NCBI GenBank assembly: GCA_032622095.1
Contig: CP136068.1
Location: 13,433,729-13,497,728 of the forward strand
Source of the DNA: Siphonodentalium dalli
Lineage: Eukaryota; Mollusca; Scaphopoda; Gadilida; Siphonodentaliidae
Direction of reading: 5' to 3'
DNA length: 64,000 nt
A program made the position numbers and the translations under genes. The notes beneath the pieces are model-generated. The model saw only the letters and a list, made by a program, of their open reading frames with translations, had not been told where the DNA came from and made no database searches. Shown here in pieces: positions 13,459-22,771 of this stretch. The first letter of the stretch is position 1. Each line of letters opens with the position of its first letter.

Positions 13459-13950
13459 TTATGAAAATCGCTTTGTTTTCAAAATATATCTTTGGACCGC
13501 GTCAAATATTTTAATATTATCACGATGACTGAGTTCCTGTGATCCGCACAAAAGAGTATGTTCTGATAAGAAGTGATGTGCTGTTTCTATTGTGCCACAA
13601 TGACAGAGAGGGGACGTTTTAATGTGATTACTCAATAAGTCAGAGTTCAAACTACTGCATTTTAATCTTAAGCGAGAGTGGAGTATATGTGATCTGCGAC
13701 ACTTATTGTGGTAGTAGTAGGTTTGGGGGGGGGGGGGGCGCCGTGTGCTTGCGTTTAGTGATTTTTTGAAGTCATCAATTGTATTACAATTGCGTATTGT
13801 GTCCACTCACTTATAGCAGATGGCAAAAATGAATTCATGTAATAGTTGTATGAGATATCGGGTGGCAACCTTATGTGCTCAAAACGGAAGTTATAACCGG
13901 TATCGTAAGAATCAACTGGGCGTACGAGATTTCTCAGTATTGATGGTGCT
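13459..13950 (-). pseudogene. Non-LTR retrotransposon ORF2, C-terminal part (3' half of a split element)
   Basis: The minus strand encodes the region after the RT domain of a CR1/Jockey-group-like element. Reading from 13950 there is an RLP-type segment followed by NSFLPSAISEW, then a frame break near 13800. The last ~115 residues follow in another frame, with IDDFKKSL and a cysteine/histidine tail of the form C-x-C-x6-H-H-F-L. A poly-G run on the plus strand at about 13723-13738 gives a short proline run. The upstream part of the same ORF is at 24074-24561, separated by the 10.1-kb insertion; the codon phase across the two ends is compatible with one former ORF. Clade is uncertain. Confidence 0.8.
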
Positions 13951-13958
13951 GTTCCTTT
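13951..13958. repeat. Left target-site duplication of the 10.1-kb foldback element
   Basis: GTTCCTTT lies immediately before the element's first base and is repeated at 24066-24073. Conceptually removing the insertion with one duplicate leaves the flanking non-LTR ORF in the same codon phase on both sides, so this is a genuine insertion site. Confidence 0.85.
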
Positions 13959-14498
13959 GGGTGTACCTAAAACGCTGAATCAGCAGGTTATCACCTAAAA
14001 CGCTGATCAGCAGATTTCCCGATTTTAGTTTAACTCAAATATAACGGCGATGGCGGGTTGTAGGTTGTGCAAATGGCACGTAGAACATGTGTTATATACC
14101 AATACAAGAAGGAGACACATTTAGACCGCCCGCTATGTCCGTTCAGCATGCAGTTCAAAATCCCGATCAGCAGTTCATATCGAGCAGATCAGCAGATTAT
14201 CACCTAAAACGCTGATCTGCAGATTTTCCGAGTTTAGTTTAACTCAAGTATAACGGCGATGGCGGGTTGTAGGTTGTGCAAATGGCACGTAATACATGTG
14301 TTATATGCCAATACAGGAAGGGGACACATTTTGACCGCCCTCTATGCCCGTTCAGCAGTTCAAAACCCGTCCAGCAGTACGACAGCTGCAGTTCAGTAGA
14401 TTATAGCGAACGCAGTTTAACTCAATTGTAACGAAGTTAGTTGAGTTTAGGTGGTGTAAATGAATTGTAATTAATGGGACATAACCAGGTACATGGAT
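13959..14498 (+). repeat. Left terminal inverted repeat / iteron segment of the foldback element
   Basis: This 540-bp stretch is the reverse complement of 23525-24065 apart from small indels; the right end has an extra 11 bp of GATCAGCAGGT type. It holds about three ~180-bp units with GGCACGTARNACATGTG and GACCGCCC blocks. It stops abruptly in ACATGGAT, where the palindromic element begins at 14499. Confidence 0.85.
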
Positions 14499-15885
14499 CA
14501 CAGTTACTGGACATAAAGTCCCAAAAATAAGGTTTTAATCGAGTTCAGAAATCGGTATCTTATATATGACGAAGTCAAGTAATGCATGAATTAATTTTTG
14601 AAAATTCACCTCCGAGAAACATGTCTCAAATAGAAGCACTAAACGCAAAATACCGGCCATAAAGTCGCTTGTTTCCTATAAATAACATACGCACCTACAA
14701 CTATGCAGCGATAAAATCATTCCGGACGCCAAATTAACGGAGTTTTAAACATTTTTCGCCGTGATCGTCCAGTGACTCGACACCATCATTGAATTCAAAA
14801 CCGAAACCAATCGAATGCGGAAATAAACTGGCGAATAAAAAATGCCAACCCACTAAAACGGAACAATTGAGAGATCGCAGTTTTTCGTTTTGGACGTCGG
14901 AAGGGAAAGTGAATCTACTATATGGCTTTATCGGAGGCCGAAAACATGATTATATCACTAGTAGTTTGTGAATTATTACAGCGAATTATTCAAAAGTTTT
15001 AGTTATGTAGATTAATAGGTGTTGACTATAGAATTAGATGAGATTATGCATGGTCATCGTCAAATAAAGCATTAACAAATCCCCATCAAAGTTGAGGCCT
15101 ATTAATATTATAAGCATGTATACGTGGTCGACCTTTTTGTCTTTCCTTAGTTTGCTTGGTTTAGGTAAACCGACATGCATATGTAAACATTACTATATAG
15201 TATACCGCACCCCCCCCCCCCCGATCCGAGAGGGGGTCCGTGAAGATTCGGCGGAGGGAAGATTCGGCAGGGAAGATTCGGCGGGTTTTATCGGCCGAAT
15301 CTTCCTAGGTTTATACCAATATATTGGGACGGGAGATTTTATGTTTTAAGTTCTATGAATTATGTGGACATATTTTTTAATAATATATTGGATGAATAAA
15401 TTAAATTAAATGAAGCTATTACTTTTATGATGTTTTGTTTGAGATTATTTGTATGTTTTATGAGTGAATATTTTACAAGAATAAATTACTTTTATTATTA
15501 CTTTTGTTAATACTTTTATGATGTTTTGTCATTAGTTTGTTTGACATATTTTATGAGATTATTTTAGGTTTATGATAAGGTAAGTTTATTGTGAATATAT
15601 TGAAGTTATTACTTATGATTAATTATGATTAATGAAGATTCAATGAGAAAACGAATAATCTTTTTTACAGTTGTTCACACTCTGTTCACGTTGGCACCAA
15701 GTGTTTGTATAACAGTCGGTAGAATATACAGAGTCGTCTTTCTGATGCTGATATGATCTCAGTGAGAACTATTCGATGTTTGTTTAGATAAGTTTGCTGA
15801 GTGCATTTCAGTTAGAACTGATCAGTTGTTTGTTTTACCGCATCAGATCTAACTACTTTTAGACTATATAGTTGAATGAAATTGA

Positions 15886-16161
15886 CTTCACTATATCACA
15901 TCTTCATCCTGCCTTCGTACAACCTCCGTCAAAATCAGCTCATATATAGACTACCCGTGTATTAAGTGTAATAGGAATGTACGTCCTCGTCAGCAAGCAG
16001 TTGACTGCGACACATGCGGCAAATGGCAACACAGAACATGCAATACCGGCATTTCTCAGCGACAGTATTTCCAGGCCAAGGAGGGTTTGATTGAAATAAG
16101 TTTCAATTGCTTATCATGCCGACTACAAGATACGTCAGCCTTTTCGACAGCAAATGGTTAA
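15886..16161 (+). CDS. PHD-finger-like exon of the nested TIR element
   Basis: The frame is open from 15886 to a TAA at 16159-16161. It encodes CIKC, then 12 residues, CDTCGKWQHRTC, then GISQRQYFQAKEG and CLSC: a Cys4-His-Cys3-like arrangement as in PHD-type zinc fingers. Similar fingers occur in some animal transposon proteins, where they are thought to bind chromatin or DNA. There is no obvious start codon, so this is likely an internal exon whose downstream splice site was lost or lies just before the stop. It could be a captured host exon. It may not be expressed; the element appears non-autonomous. Confidence 0.55.
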   Translation, partial: LHYITSSSCLRTTSVKISSYIDYPCIKCNRNVRPRQQAVDCDTCGKWQHRTCNTGISQRQYFQAKEGLIEISFNCLSCRLQDTSAFSTANG

Positions 16162-16262
16162 TGTGTTTACACATATTTTAACAACTCATTCTTCACAACA
16201 AATGGTTAATAACACACATAATAAAAAAATATAAATAATATATAATAAACAATTCGTTCTAG

Positions 16263-16432
16263 AAATTGCCGTTGCAGCCAGGGATCTCGAGACAGACGTG
16301 GGGAAGAAATACACAGAAATAGATACGAAGATCAGCGACCTATGGGCAAAATACAGAGAAGAGGACATCAGAACATCGGAATTCCTACAAGAAGTGACCA
16401 AGATATACAGAATCGGCAAGGCAAAGAAATAA
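16263..16432 (+). CDS. Probable C-terminal exon of the nested TIR element protein
   Basis: After a pyrimidine-rich TTCGTTCTAG (acceptor-like AG at 16261-16262) the frame encodes a charged segment with IAVAARDLETDVGKKY, DLWAKYREED and TKIYRIGKAKK, then TAA at 16430-16432. Amino-acid composition (alternating charged and hydrophobic residues, probably helical) and the acceptor suggest a genuine terminal exon. Relation to the PHD-like exon 100 bp upstream is inferred from position and strand. The opposite strand is also open here but reads as a low-complexity hydrophobic shadow. Confidence 0.4.
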
Positions 16433-16924
16433 GAAGACAAGACAAGAAGATAACAAGACAAGACTATTAGTTGATTTTGTATGTTTCAAATAAAGAATGC
16501 CGGTTATAAATGTATTTTAAATTGTTTTGTTTGTATTTCTGTTACACCTTATGTTATATCAGCTTGTGTAAATATGTTTCATCCATTCTAATAAGTCTAA
16601 TAAAATATGTCATTACTAAAAATGAGTTAATCAAGACCCTATAATCCCTCTAATTAGTTGTTATTGTTACAACAAAGAATAAGTGCGCACACAAGCTTAG
16701 TCCCACATAAGCCGTAATCCCTCGACTAATTAGTTAGATCAAACGACTGGCCGAATCTTCCCCGCCGAATCTTCCCTGCCGAATATTCCCTCCGCCGAAA
16801 AATACATGGCCGAAACTTCCCTCCGCCGAATCTTCCCGTTCCCCCGAGAGGTAGGCCATATCACGTATCACTCAGTAACAAGAACAACGGTAGGCCTACC
16901 GGTATCTCACCAAAAGCCATTTTA

Positions 16925-17538
16925 GTTATTGTAATTAATTCGCTCATTACCTATAAATGCATTTAAAACAATACCAACAAAAAAACAGTATAAAAGTTGC
17001 TGAATATGCCATAATACTTAGAAGATTATTAAAGTGGGCAGACTTTTATTCGAGCTAATGAGAGTTGAAGAAATAGACCGATAGACCTACCTAGTTTTTT
17101 AATAGTAGGCCTACGTGTATATGGTGGTGCCAGGATTTAATCAGACGCAGGAGCTAATAGCGACCGGACTGAGCACTGTATACATGTGTTGTAGCCCCCC
17201 CCCCTCCCATAGCGCTAGCCCTGTTTATATTCTGTTAACGGGTAAGCTGTCGAAAACAAGTCGCTTTAAAGTCTGTCACATTGTCAAAGTCTCGGCGAAG
17301 AACTTGAATGCGCGTCAGTGTCGCGATAATTGGAATCGAGGCTATATATTCTGCGAACTGATACATGCTGGTACAATGACATGGGCAATTCCATCCACCT
17401 GAAGGGGGTCGGGTGGTGAAAAGTTATAAAAGAAAGTTATTCCGTTGAATATATAAATTTGTCCACATGTTAACTATATAGTATATACTCTCACAAAAGA
17501 CATAATTACGATGGTAGCATGTATACACGCGAGTAAAT
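16925..17538. other. Loop of the palindromic element, no gene recognised
   Basis: About 614 bp between the arms. It contains a short C-rich tract near 17196-17210 and a 95-codon frame (17115-17402) with no recognisable domain and no coding bias that I can see. Confidence 0.6.
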
Positions 17539-18352
17539 TAAAATGGCTTTTGGTGAGATACCGGTAGGCCTACCGTTGTTCTTGTTACTGAGTGATACGT
17601 GATATGGCCTACCTCTCGGATCGGGGGGGGGGGTGCGGTATACTATATAGTAATGTTTACATATGCATGTCGGTTTACCTAAACCAACAAACCAAGCAAA
17701 CTAAGGAAAGACAAAAAGGTCGACCACGTATACATGCTTATAATATTAATAGGCCTACACTTTGATGGGGATTTGTTAATGCTTTATTTGACGATGACCA
17801 TGCATAATCTCATCTAATTCTATAGTCAACACCTATTAATCTACATAACTAAAACTTTTGAATAATTCGCTGTAATAATTCACAAACTACTAGTGGTATA
17901 ATCATGTTTTCGGCCTCCGATAAAGCCATATAGTAGATTCACTTTCCCTTCCGACGTCCAAAACGAAAAATTGCGATCTCTCAATTGTTCCGTTTTAGTG
18001 GGTTGGCATTTTTTATTCGCCAGTTTATTTCCGCATTCGATTGGTTTCGGTTTTGAATTCAATGATGGTGTCGAGTCACTGGACGATCACGGCGAAAAAT
18101 GTTTAAAACTCCATTAATTTGACGTCCGGAATGATTTTATCGCTGCATAGTTGTAGGTGCGTATGTTATTTATAGGAAACAAGCGACTTTATGGCCGGTA
18201 TTTTGCGTTTAGTGCTTCTATTTGAGACATGTTTCTCGGAGGTGAATTTTCAAAAATTAATTCATGCATTACTTGACTTCGTCATATATAAGATACCGAT
18301 TTCTGAACTCGATTAAAACCTTATTTTTGGGACTTTATGTCCAGTAACTGTG
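17539..18352 (-). repeat. Right arm of the palindromic element (uninterrupted copy)
   Basis: This arm is the reverse complement of the left arm and passes through the GATCCGAGAGGTAGGCC site without the 1.6-kb insert found at 15233-16844, so it serves as the empty-site reference. The 60-codon frame differs from the left copy by Ser/Asn and Ile/Thr changes only. I do not regard it as a proven gene. Confidence 0.85.
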
Positions 18353-18472
18353 GTTGTGCAAATGACATTATATCGATGGTCCATAACGAAATACAGTAAG
18401 AAAACACGAATTGGCCGACATGCACCCCAGTTCAGCAGTTCAAAATCCCGTCCAGCACTCTATTTGGGGCAG
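18353..18472 (+). repeat. Iteron fragment between two nested insertions
   Basis: GTTGTGCAAATGACATTATATC through CTATTTGGGGCAG matches the ~180-bp units at 21800-22700. It is the outer element's own sequence, left between the palindromic element and the LTR-retrotransposon remnant. Confidence 0.8.
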
Positions 18473-18631
18473 CGCCAGTAAAAGGGATATAAATGGAGGT
18501 TGAATGAAGAGACACACAAATGACGAACTGGTTAATATGAAACAATATCGAAAAAGAGCTAGAATAAATCCCTGGTTTCTCACAGGGGGTACAAACATTC
18601 ACGACAAACACAGTCTAACACTGGCGTAACA
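18473..18631 (-). repeat. 3' LTR (about 159 bp, last bases missing) of an LTR retrotransposon
   Basis: On the minus strand the LTR starts TGTTACGCCAGTGTTAGAC directly after a polypurine tract. It ends ...TTTTACTGGCG, the inverse of CGCCAGT but lacking the expected final TAACA. Iteron sequence of the outer element follows at once. The short LTR and inverted ends fit a Ty3-like or similar element. No 5' LTR exists in the window. Confidence 0.65.
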
Positions 18632-18648
18632 TCTTCTTTCTCTCCACC
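18632..18648 (-). promoter_or_regulatory. Polypurine tract (plus-strand priming site) of the LTR element
   Basis: The minus strand reads GGTGGAGAGAAAGAAGA immediately upstream of the LTR TG. A purine run abutting the 3' LTR is the normal site of second-strand priming in LTR retroelements. Confidence 0.65.
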
Positions 18649-18679
18649 TGCATGTAAACTTTAGTTTACAAGATATTAC

Positions 18680-20239
18680 TCACGAGTCAGTAACGAAGTC
18701 TGCCAAATAAGTTGGGCGGCGTCTGTGCCTGGTAGACCTACGACGCGGAGTGTCTGTGGCAACCGTTTGCTGATTACCACGATTAGTGACAACGTCAGTG
18801 TCCGGTTCGAGACTCGGTTCTATCTCCGTTGGAATATCTGGCATATGTACCTGATCAGGATCGGTTGCGTATTCGTCATCAGAATTGTCATTGCTGTCAT
18901 TCGATACAGCCGCTGGTCGGTCTGGGGTCTGATTGTTTATGCAGAAACAGTCACTTTTCTTTACACTATACTTAACACCTCGCAACTGATTTCCAGTGAA
19001 TTTTCGAATGTCACACAAACTCCCCTGCACACCAACCACAATATACCTGTCACGCGCATTATGTTTGGTTTTATCGCGGTGTAAATATACCAAATCTCCA
19101 AGAGATATATTGTTCACGGGAGGGACTCCTGAGCATGGTGCTTTGCTGCGTTCACTGTGTGTGTGATTTCCGAGACGAATTTCATGTTGGCACAAAATCA
19201 TGTCTCGGTCAGAAATCGGCAACTGTTCGCATGAGACTTGATCGCGTTGAAACATCATCTCGTACGCCGAAAGACCACGAGCACGAATTCTAGCATTCAT
19301 TTGTGCAACAGCAGTCGCCAGCTTGCGGGGCGACAAGACTTCTGATCTACATTCTTGACGTATAAGCTCACCCTCCAACTCTTGAATCGCTCTTTCAGCC
19401 ACAGGATTTTTATTAATATTCTTCACACGTCCAAGCTCAATAGTAATACTATGGTGAGCTAAGATCTCGTCGTTCACTAATGCTTGAAATCCAGGGGCAT
19501 TGTCTGTGCGTACAGTAGAATTGGGTCCTTCCACAGCCTTAATCCTGACACACATTTGTATAAGAGCATCACGGAGTGTCTCTGCTCGCTCATCGTGAAT
19601 AATACATGCATCAGTAAATGACGTTACAGTTTCGCGTAACACGCAAATAGTCTGACGGTTACGTTTCATTACATCTGCGGCAAACGATGTCCCTACCGCA
19701 TCTGGTGGAGCAACTGCGGACTGTTCTTGGAGGAATTTTGGAACTGGACGCAATGTGGCACATGTATGGCAATGCTGTGTGGCATTGTCTACGGACTTGT
19801 CCATGTCGAGTGCAAAAAAATAACGATGTAAAACTGCTTTCAGCTGATTAGCACTCGGGTGATTTAATCGGAGGTGTGTTGCTGTTACGAGACCATCAAT
19901 GACGCTTCTTGGCACTACTGTGCATTCCCGGTCAGGCAATAACTGCTCATGTCGTTTAACTACAAGAAGACCGTCTTTGGCGATTGTGACACAGTTCAAG
20001 TACCGTTTCACGTCTCGCACGCGTGTGGCTTTCTTTGAAGGACGAGTACCTTGGGTGAGATGAGCTTTTGTTCTGCGCAGATCTGAGCACTCCTGTTGAG
20101 TCTGCATCCAGGTAGACCTATTAGTGAATGGGAGACGGGTTTTTTCCTGACAGAATGTCTTGCACAGATACTTGTCGAACAACAGAGTCTGATAACTGAT
20201 CCACAAACAGGCATACACGGCAATTCTCGGGGCTCTCAC
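18680..20239 (-). pseudogene. LTR-retrotransposon integrase (pol 3' part)
   Basis: 519 codons. A zinc-binding HHCC set is visible at residues His122, His127, Cys157 and Cys160. The catalytic triad is Asp189, Asp246 and Glu282, with exactly 35 residues between the last two, the DD35E spacing of retroviral/LTR integrases. A GDLVYLHRD block near residue 395 belongs to the C-terminal domain, and the tail is basic (RRRSTRHRRRP). The integrase core is intact, but the frame is +1 to the upstream RT-RNase H frame: the shift falls at a run of six A (plus-strand T, 20140-20145). The true protein would enter from that point, so the first ~32 residues of this frame are artefactual. It was part of a polyprotein, cannot work alone and has lost its 5' LTR. 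Confidence 0.85.
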
Positions 20240-21225
20240 ATTCTAACGGATGACGGCTAGAAAAATCGCTGAGTAAGTTGGATGTTCCCTGGATGTGTCG
20301 CAATGAGACCTGATACCTGCTAACAACTGTTAAGAATGTTGCCACGCGAGGACTAGCGGAGAATTCACCCCTGCAAAGTTTTTCAAATGCCTGTACACAA
20401 GGCTTACTGTCGGTCAAAGCACATGTTGGGTGACCGGACTGTATAATATAAGGAGCGAAATGTTTTATTGCGGAAGCTATGCACAATGCCTCTACTTCAC
20501 ACGGGAGCCATGTCCTCTGATTTTTTCGCAACTTTGCACTGAAGAAACCTGCCATCTTCAGTTGAGAATTACGAACGGAGTACAATGTTGCTCCTATACC
20601 CGGTACCTTTACAGATGCATAAGTAACAATCCACAGTACATCATCTCGTCGTGGAAGCGTTATTACTTTGTTGTTCAGCAAATGTTTTTGAGCATTTTGA
20701 AATGCTGCAATCCGGTCATCCGACCACACAATAAGGTCTGCAGAGTTTTTTCCAGCTACTATGTCATCGAGTGGAGCAATAAGGAGTGCTGCTTGTGGTA
20801 ATACACGAGCGATAACTTTGTACGCTCCTATGAACGAACGGAGTCCATGAATGGTGCTTGGACGATCGCACGTAGACAAAGTAGCAAGTTTGTGACTACT
20901 CGCACGTAAAATGCCGTCTGACCATATCCAACCCAAAATAGTGGCAGTTTTTGGAGCAATCACCGTTTTCGAAGCCGACAAACGAAGGTTAGACTTCTTA
21001 AATGCCTCGAGGACACGAATCCAATTATATAACAACTCCTCTGGTGTATCGCCACCACAGAATACGTCGTCGGCCAACTTTGCTACTACACCTTCAGCCA
21101 ACAAATCACCCATAACTCGACTCATAAGCTCTTCCAGCGCTGTTTCCGAACCCGGCATACCCATGGCGGAGCGCGTGTAAACTCTGACCCCTTTAAATGG
21201 GGTAGCGACACCACAATACTTGAAG
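20121..21225 (-). pseudogene. LTR-retrotransposon reverse transcriptase (C-terminal part) and RNase H
   Basis: The frame is open from about 21225, with an internal Met at 21164. Numbering from that Met, the RT active-site motif is LADD at residues 30-33 (LADD rather than the usual Y-x-DD), then the thumb/connection block ILGWIWSDG. The RNase H domain has Glu223, Asp252 and Asp300, but the first catalytic Asp is Tyr182 (VTYAS in place of VTDAS), so it is probably inactive. The N-terminal half of RT, protease, gag and 5' LTR are absent: the element ends at about 21225, where iteron sequence begins. Lineage looks Ty3-like but the LADD box is atypical, so I leave it open. Confidence 0.8.
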
Positions 21226-22771
21226 GAATAAGATATTCAGGTATAGGTGATGCAAATGGCATTTTATCGATGGCTCATAACCGCGTACATGGAAATAAAA
21301 CCATATGGCCGACGTCCACCCCATGCAGATCAGCAGTTCAAAATCCCGTTCAGCCCTTTACCGGGAACAGTTTAGCAGATTCTCTGAACGCAGTTTAACC
21401 GATTTTTAACGAAGATAGTCGGGTATGTGTTGTGCAAATGACATTTTACCGATGGTCCATAAAGAAATACGGGAACATAACACGACTTGGCCGACAAACA
21501 CCCCAGATCAGCAGTTCAAAATCCCGTTCAGCACTTTATTTGGGGCAGATCAGCAGATTATCACCTAAAACGTTGATCAGCAGATTTCCCGATTTTAGTT
21601 TAACTCAAATATAACGACGATGGCGGGTCGTAGATTGTGCAAATGACTTGTAATTAATGGGACATAACCAGTTTCATGGATAGAACATCATTTGGCCGAC
21701 GTCCACCCCAGATCAGCAGTTCAAAATCCAGTTCAGCAGTTCATATCGAGCAGTTCAGCAGATTCCCCGACGGCGGGTTAACCGATTTTTAACGATGATA
21801 GTCAGGTATGTGTTGTGCAAATGACATTATATCGATGGTCCATAACAAAATACAGTAAGAAAACATGAATTGGTCGACATACACCCCAGTAGTTCAGCAG
21901 TTCAAACGCCCGTTCAGTACTCTATTTGGGGCAGTTCAGCAGAATCTCCAAAACTCAGTTTAACTGATTTTTAACAAAGATATTCCTGTATAGGTAATGC
22001 AAATGGCATTTTATCGATGGTTCATAACCAAGTACATGGAAAGAAAACCATTTGGCCGACGTCCACCCCAGATCAGCAGTTCAAAATCCCGGTCAGCAGT
22101 TCATATCGAGCAGTTCAGCAGATTCCCCGAAGGCGGTTTAACAGATTTTTAACGAGGATAGTCAGGTATGTGTTGTGCAAATGACATGTTATCGATGGTC
22201 CATAAAGAAATACAGGAAGAAAACACGACTTGGCCGACATACACCCCAGATCAGCAGTTCAAAATACCATTCAGCACTTTATTTGGGGCAGATTATCACC
22301 TAAAACGCTGATCGGCAGATTTCCCGATTTTAGTTTAACTCAAATATAACGACGATGGCGGTCGTAACTTGTGCAAATGACCTGTAATTAATGGGACATA
22401 ACCAGTTTCATGGATAGAAAATCATTTGGCCGACGTCCACCCCAGATCAGCAGTTCAAAATCCCGTTCAGCAGTTCATATCGAGCAGTTCAGCAGATTCC
22501 CCGAAGGCGGTTTAACCGATTTTTAACGAGGATAGTCGGGTATGTGTTGTGCAAATGACATAATATCGATGGTCCATAACGAAATACAGTAAGAAAACAC
22601 GATTTGGCCGACATACACCCCAGTTCAGCAGTTCAAAATCCCGTTCAGCACTCTATTTCGGGCAGTTCAGCAGAATCTCCAAAACTCAGTTTAACTGATT
22701 TTTAACAAAGACATTCTAGTATAGGTGTTGCAAATGGCATTTTATCGATGGCTCATAACCAAGTACATGGA
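21226..22771 (+). repeat. Iteron array of the foldback element, rightward-facing units
   Basis: About eight to nine units of ~180 bp, anchored by GCAAATGRC words near 21251, 21434, 21637, 21818, 21999, 22180, 22372, 22551 and 22731. Each carries several TCAGCAG or ATCAGCAG words, a GGCCGACRTMCACCCC block and a TTTAACYGATTTTTAACRA block. Two unit types (TTCAGCACTCTATTTGGGGC and TTCAGCAGTTCATATCGAGC) alternate. Dense short repeats inside transposon ends are often transposase-binding sites; that role is inferred. Confidence 0.85.

Larger units (their letters stand above)
15233..16844 (+). mobile_element. 1.6-kb TIR element carrying a PHD-finger-like exon, nested in the palindromic element
   Basis: The termini are GGGG..CG.GAAGATTCGGCGGAGGGAAG and its inverse with a few mismatches (about 36 bp). 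They are flanked by CGAGAG at 15227-15232 and 16845-16850, a 6-bp target duplication. The uninterrupted right arm (near 17600-17620) has a single CGAGAG, confirming the boundaries. Subterminal iterons of GAAGATTCGGC occur three times at the left end and at least three times at the right, and one inverted iteron lies at about 15291-15304. Inside are two coding-looking plus-strand segments (15886-16161, 16263-16432) in AT-rich DNA. It is probably an internally deleted copy; the superfamily is unknown. Confidence 0.8.
14499..18352. mobile_element. Palindromic element with ~810-bp inverted arms, split by a nested insertion
   Basis: The ends are CACAGTTACTGGACATAAAG and its reverse complement. The left arm is 14499-15232 plus 16851-16924, the right arm 17539-18352 (814 bp), and the loop about 614 bp. 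Arms differ by only a few bases. Each contains a C/G tract, a CGACCACGTATACATG block and a 60-codon reading frame (14789-14971 plus strand, 17880-18062 minus strand). It sits in the iteron array of the outer element; the flanks come from different parts of the unit, so some host DNA was lost and no target duplication is clear. Native length without the nested copy is about 2.24 kb. No transposase was seen. Confidence 0.8.

Noticed and set aside
16186-16461. 91-codon minus-strand frame rich in Leu/Ile/Phe
   Set aside because: Antisense of the charged C-terminal exon at 16263-16432; composition typical of a shadow frame.
18725-19084. Plus-strand frame opposite the integrase
   Set aside because: Antisense shadow of a clear integrase coding sequence; same for 20430-20801 and 20911-21180.
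20140-20145. A6 run as a programmed -1 frameshift site
   Set aside because: The downstream frame is +1, not -1, relative to the RT-RNase H frame, so a simple length mutation explains it better.
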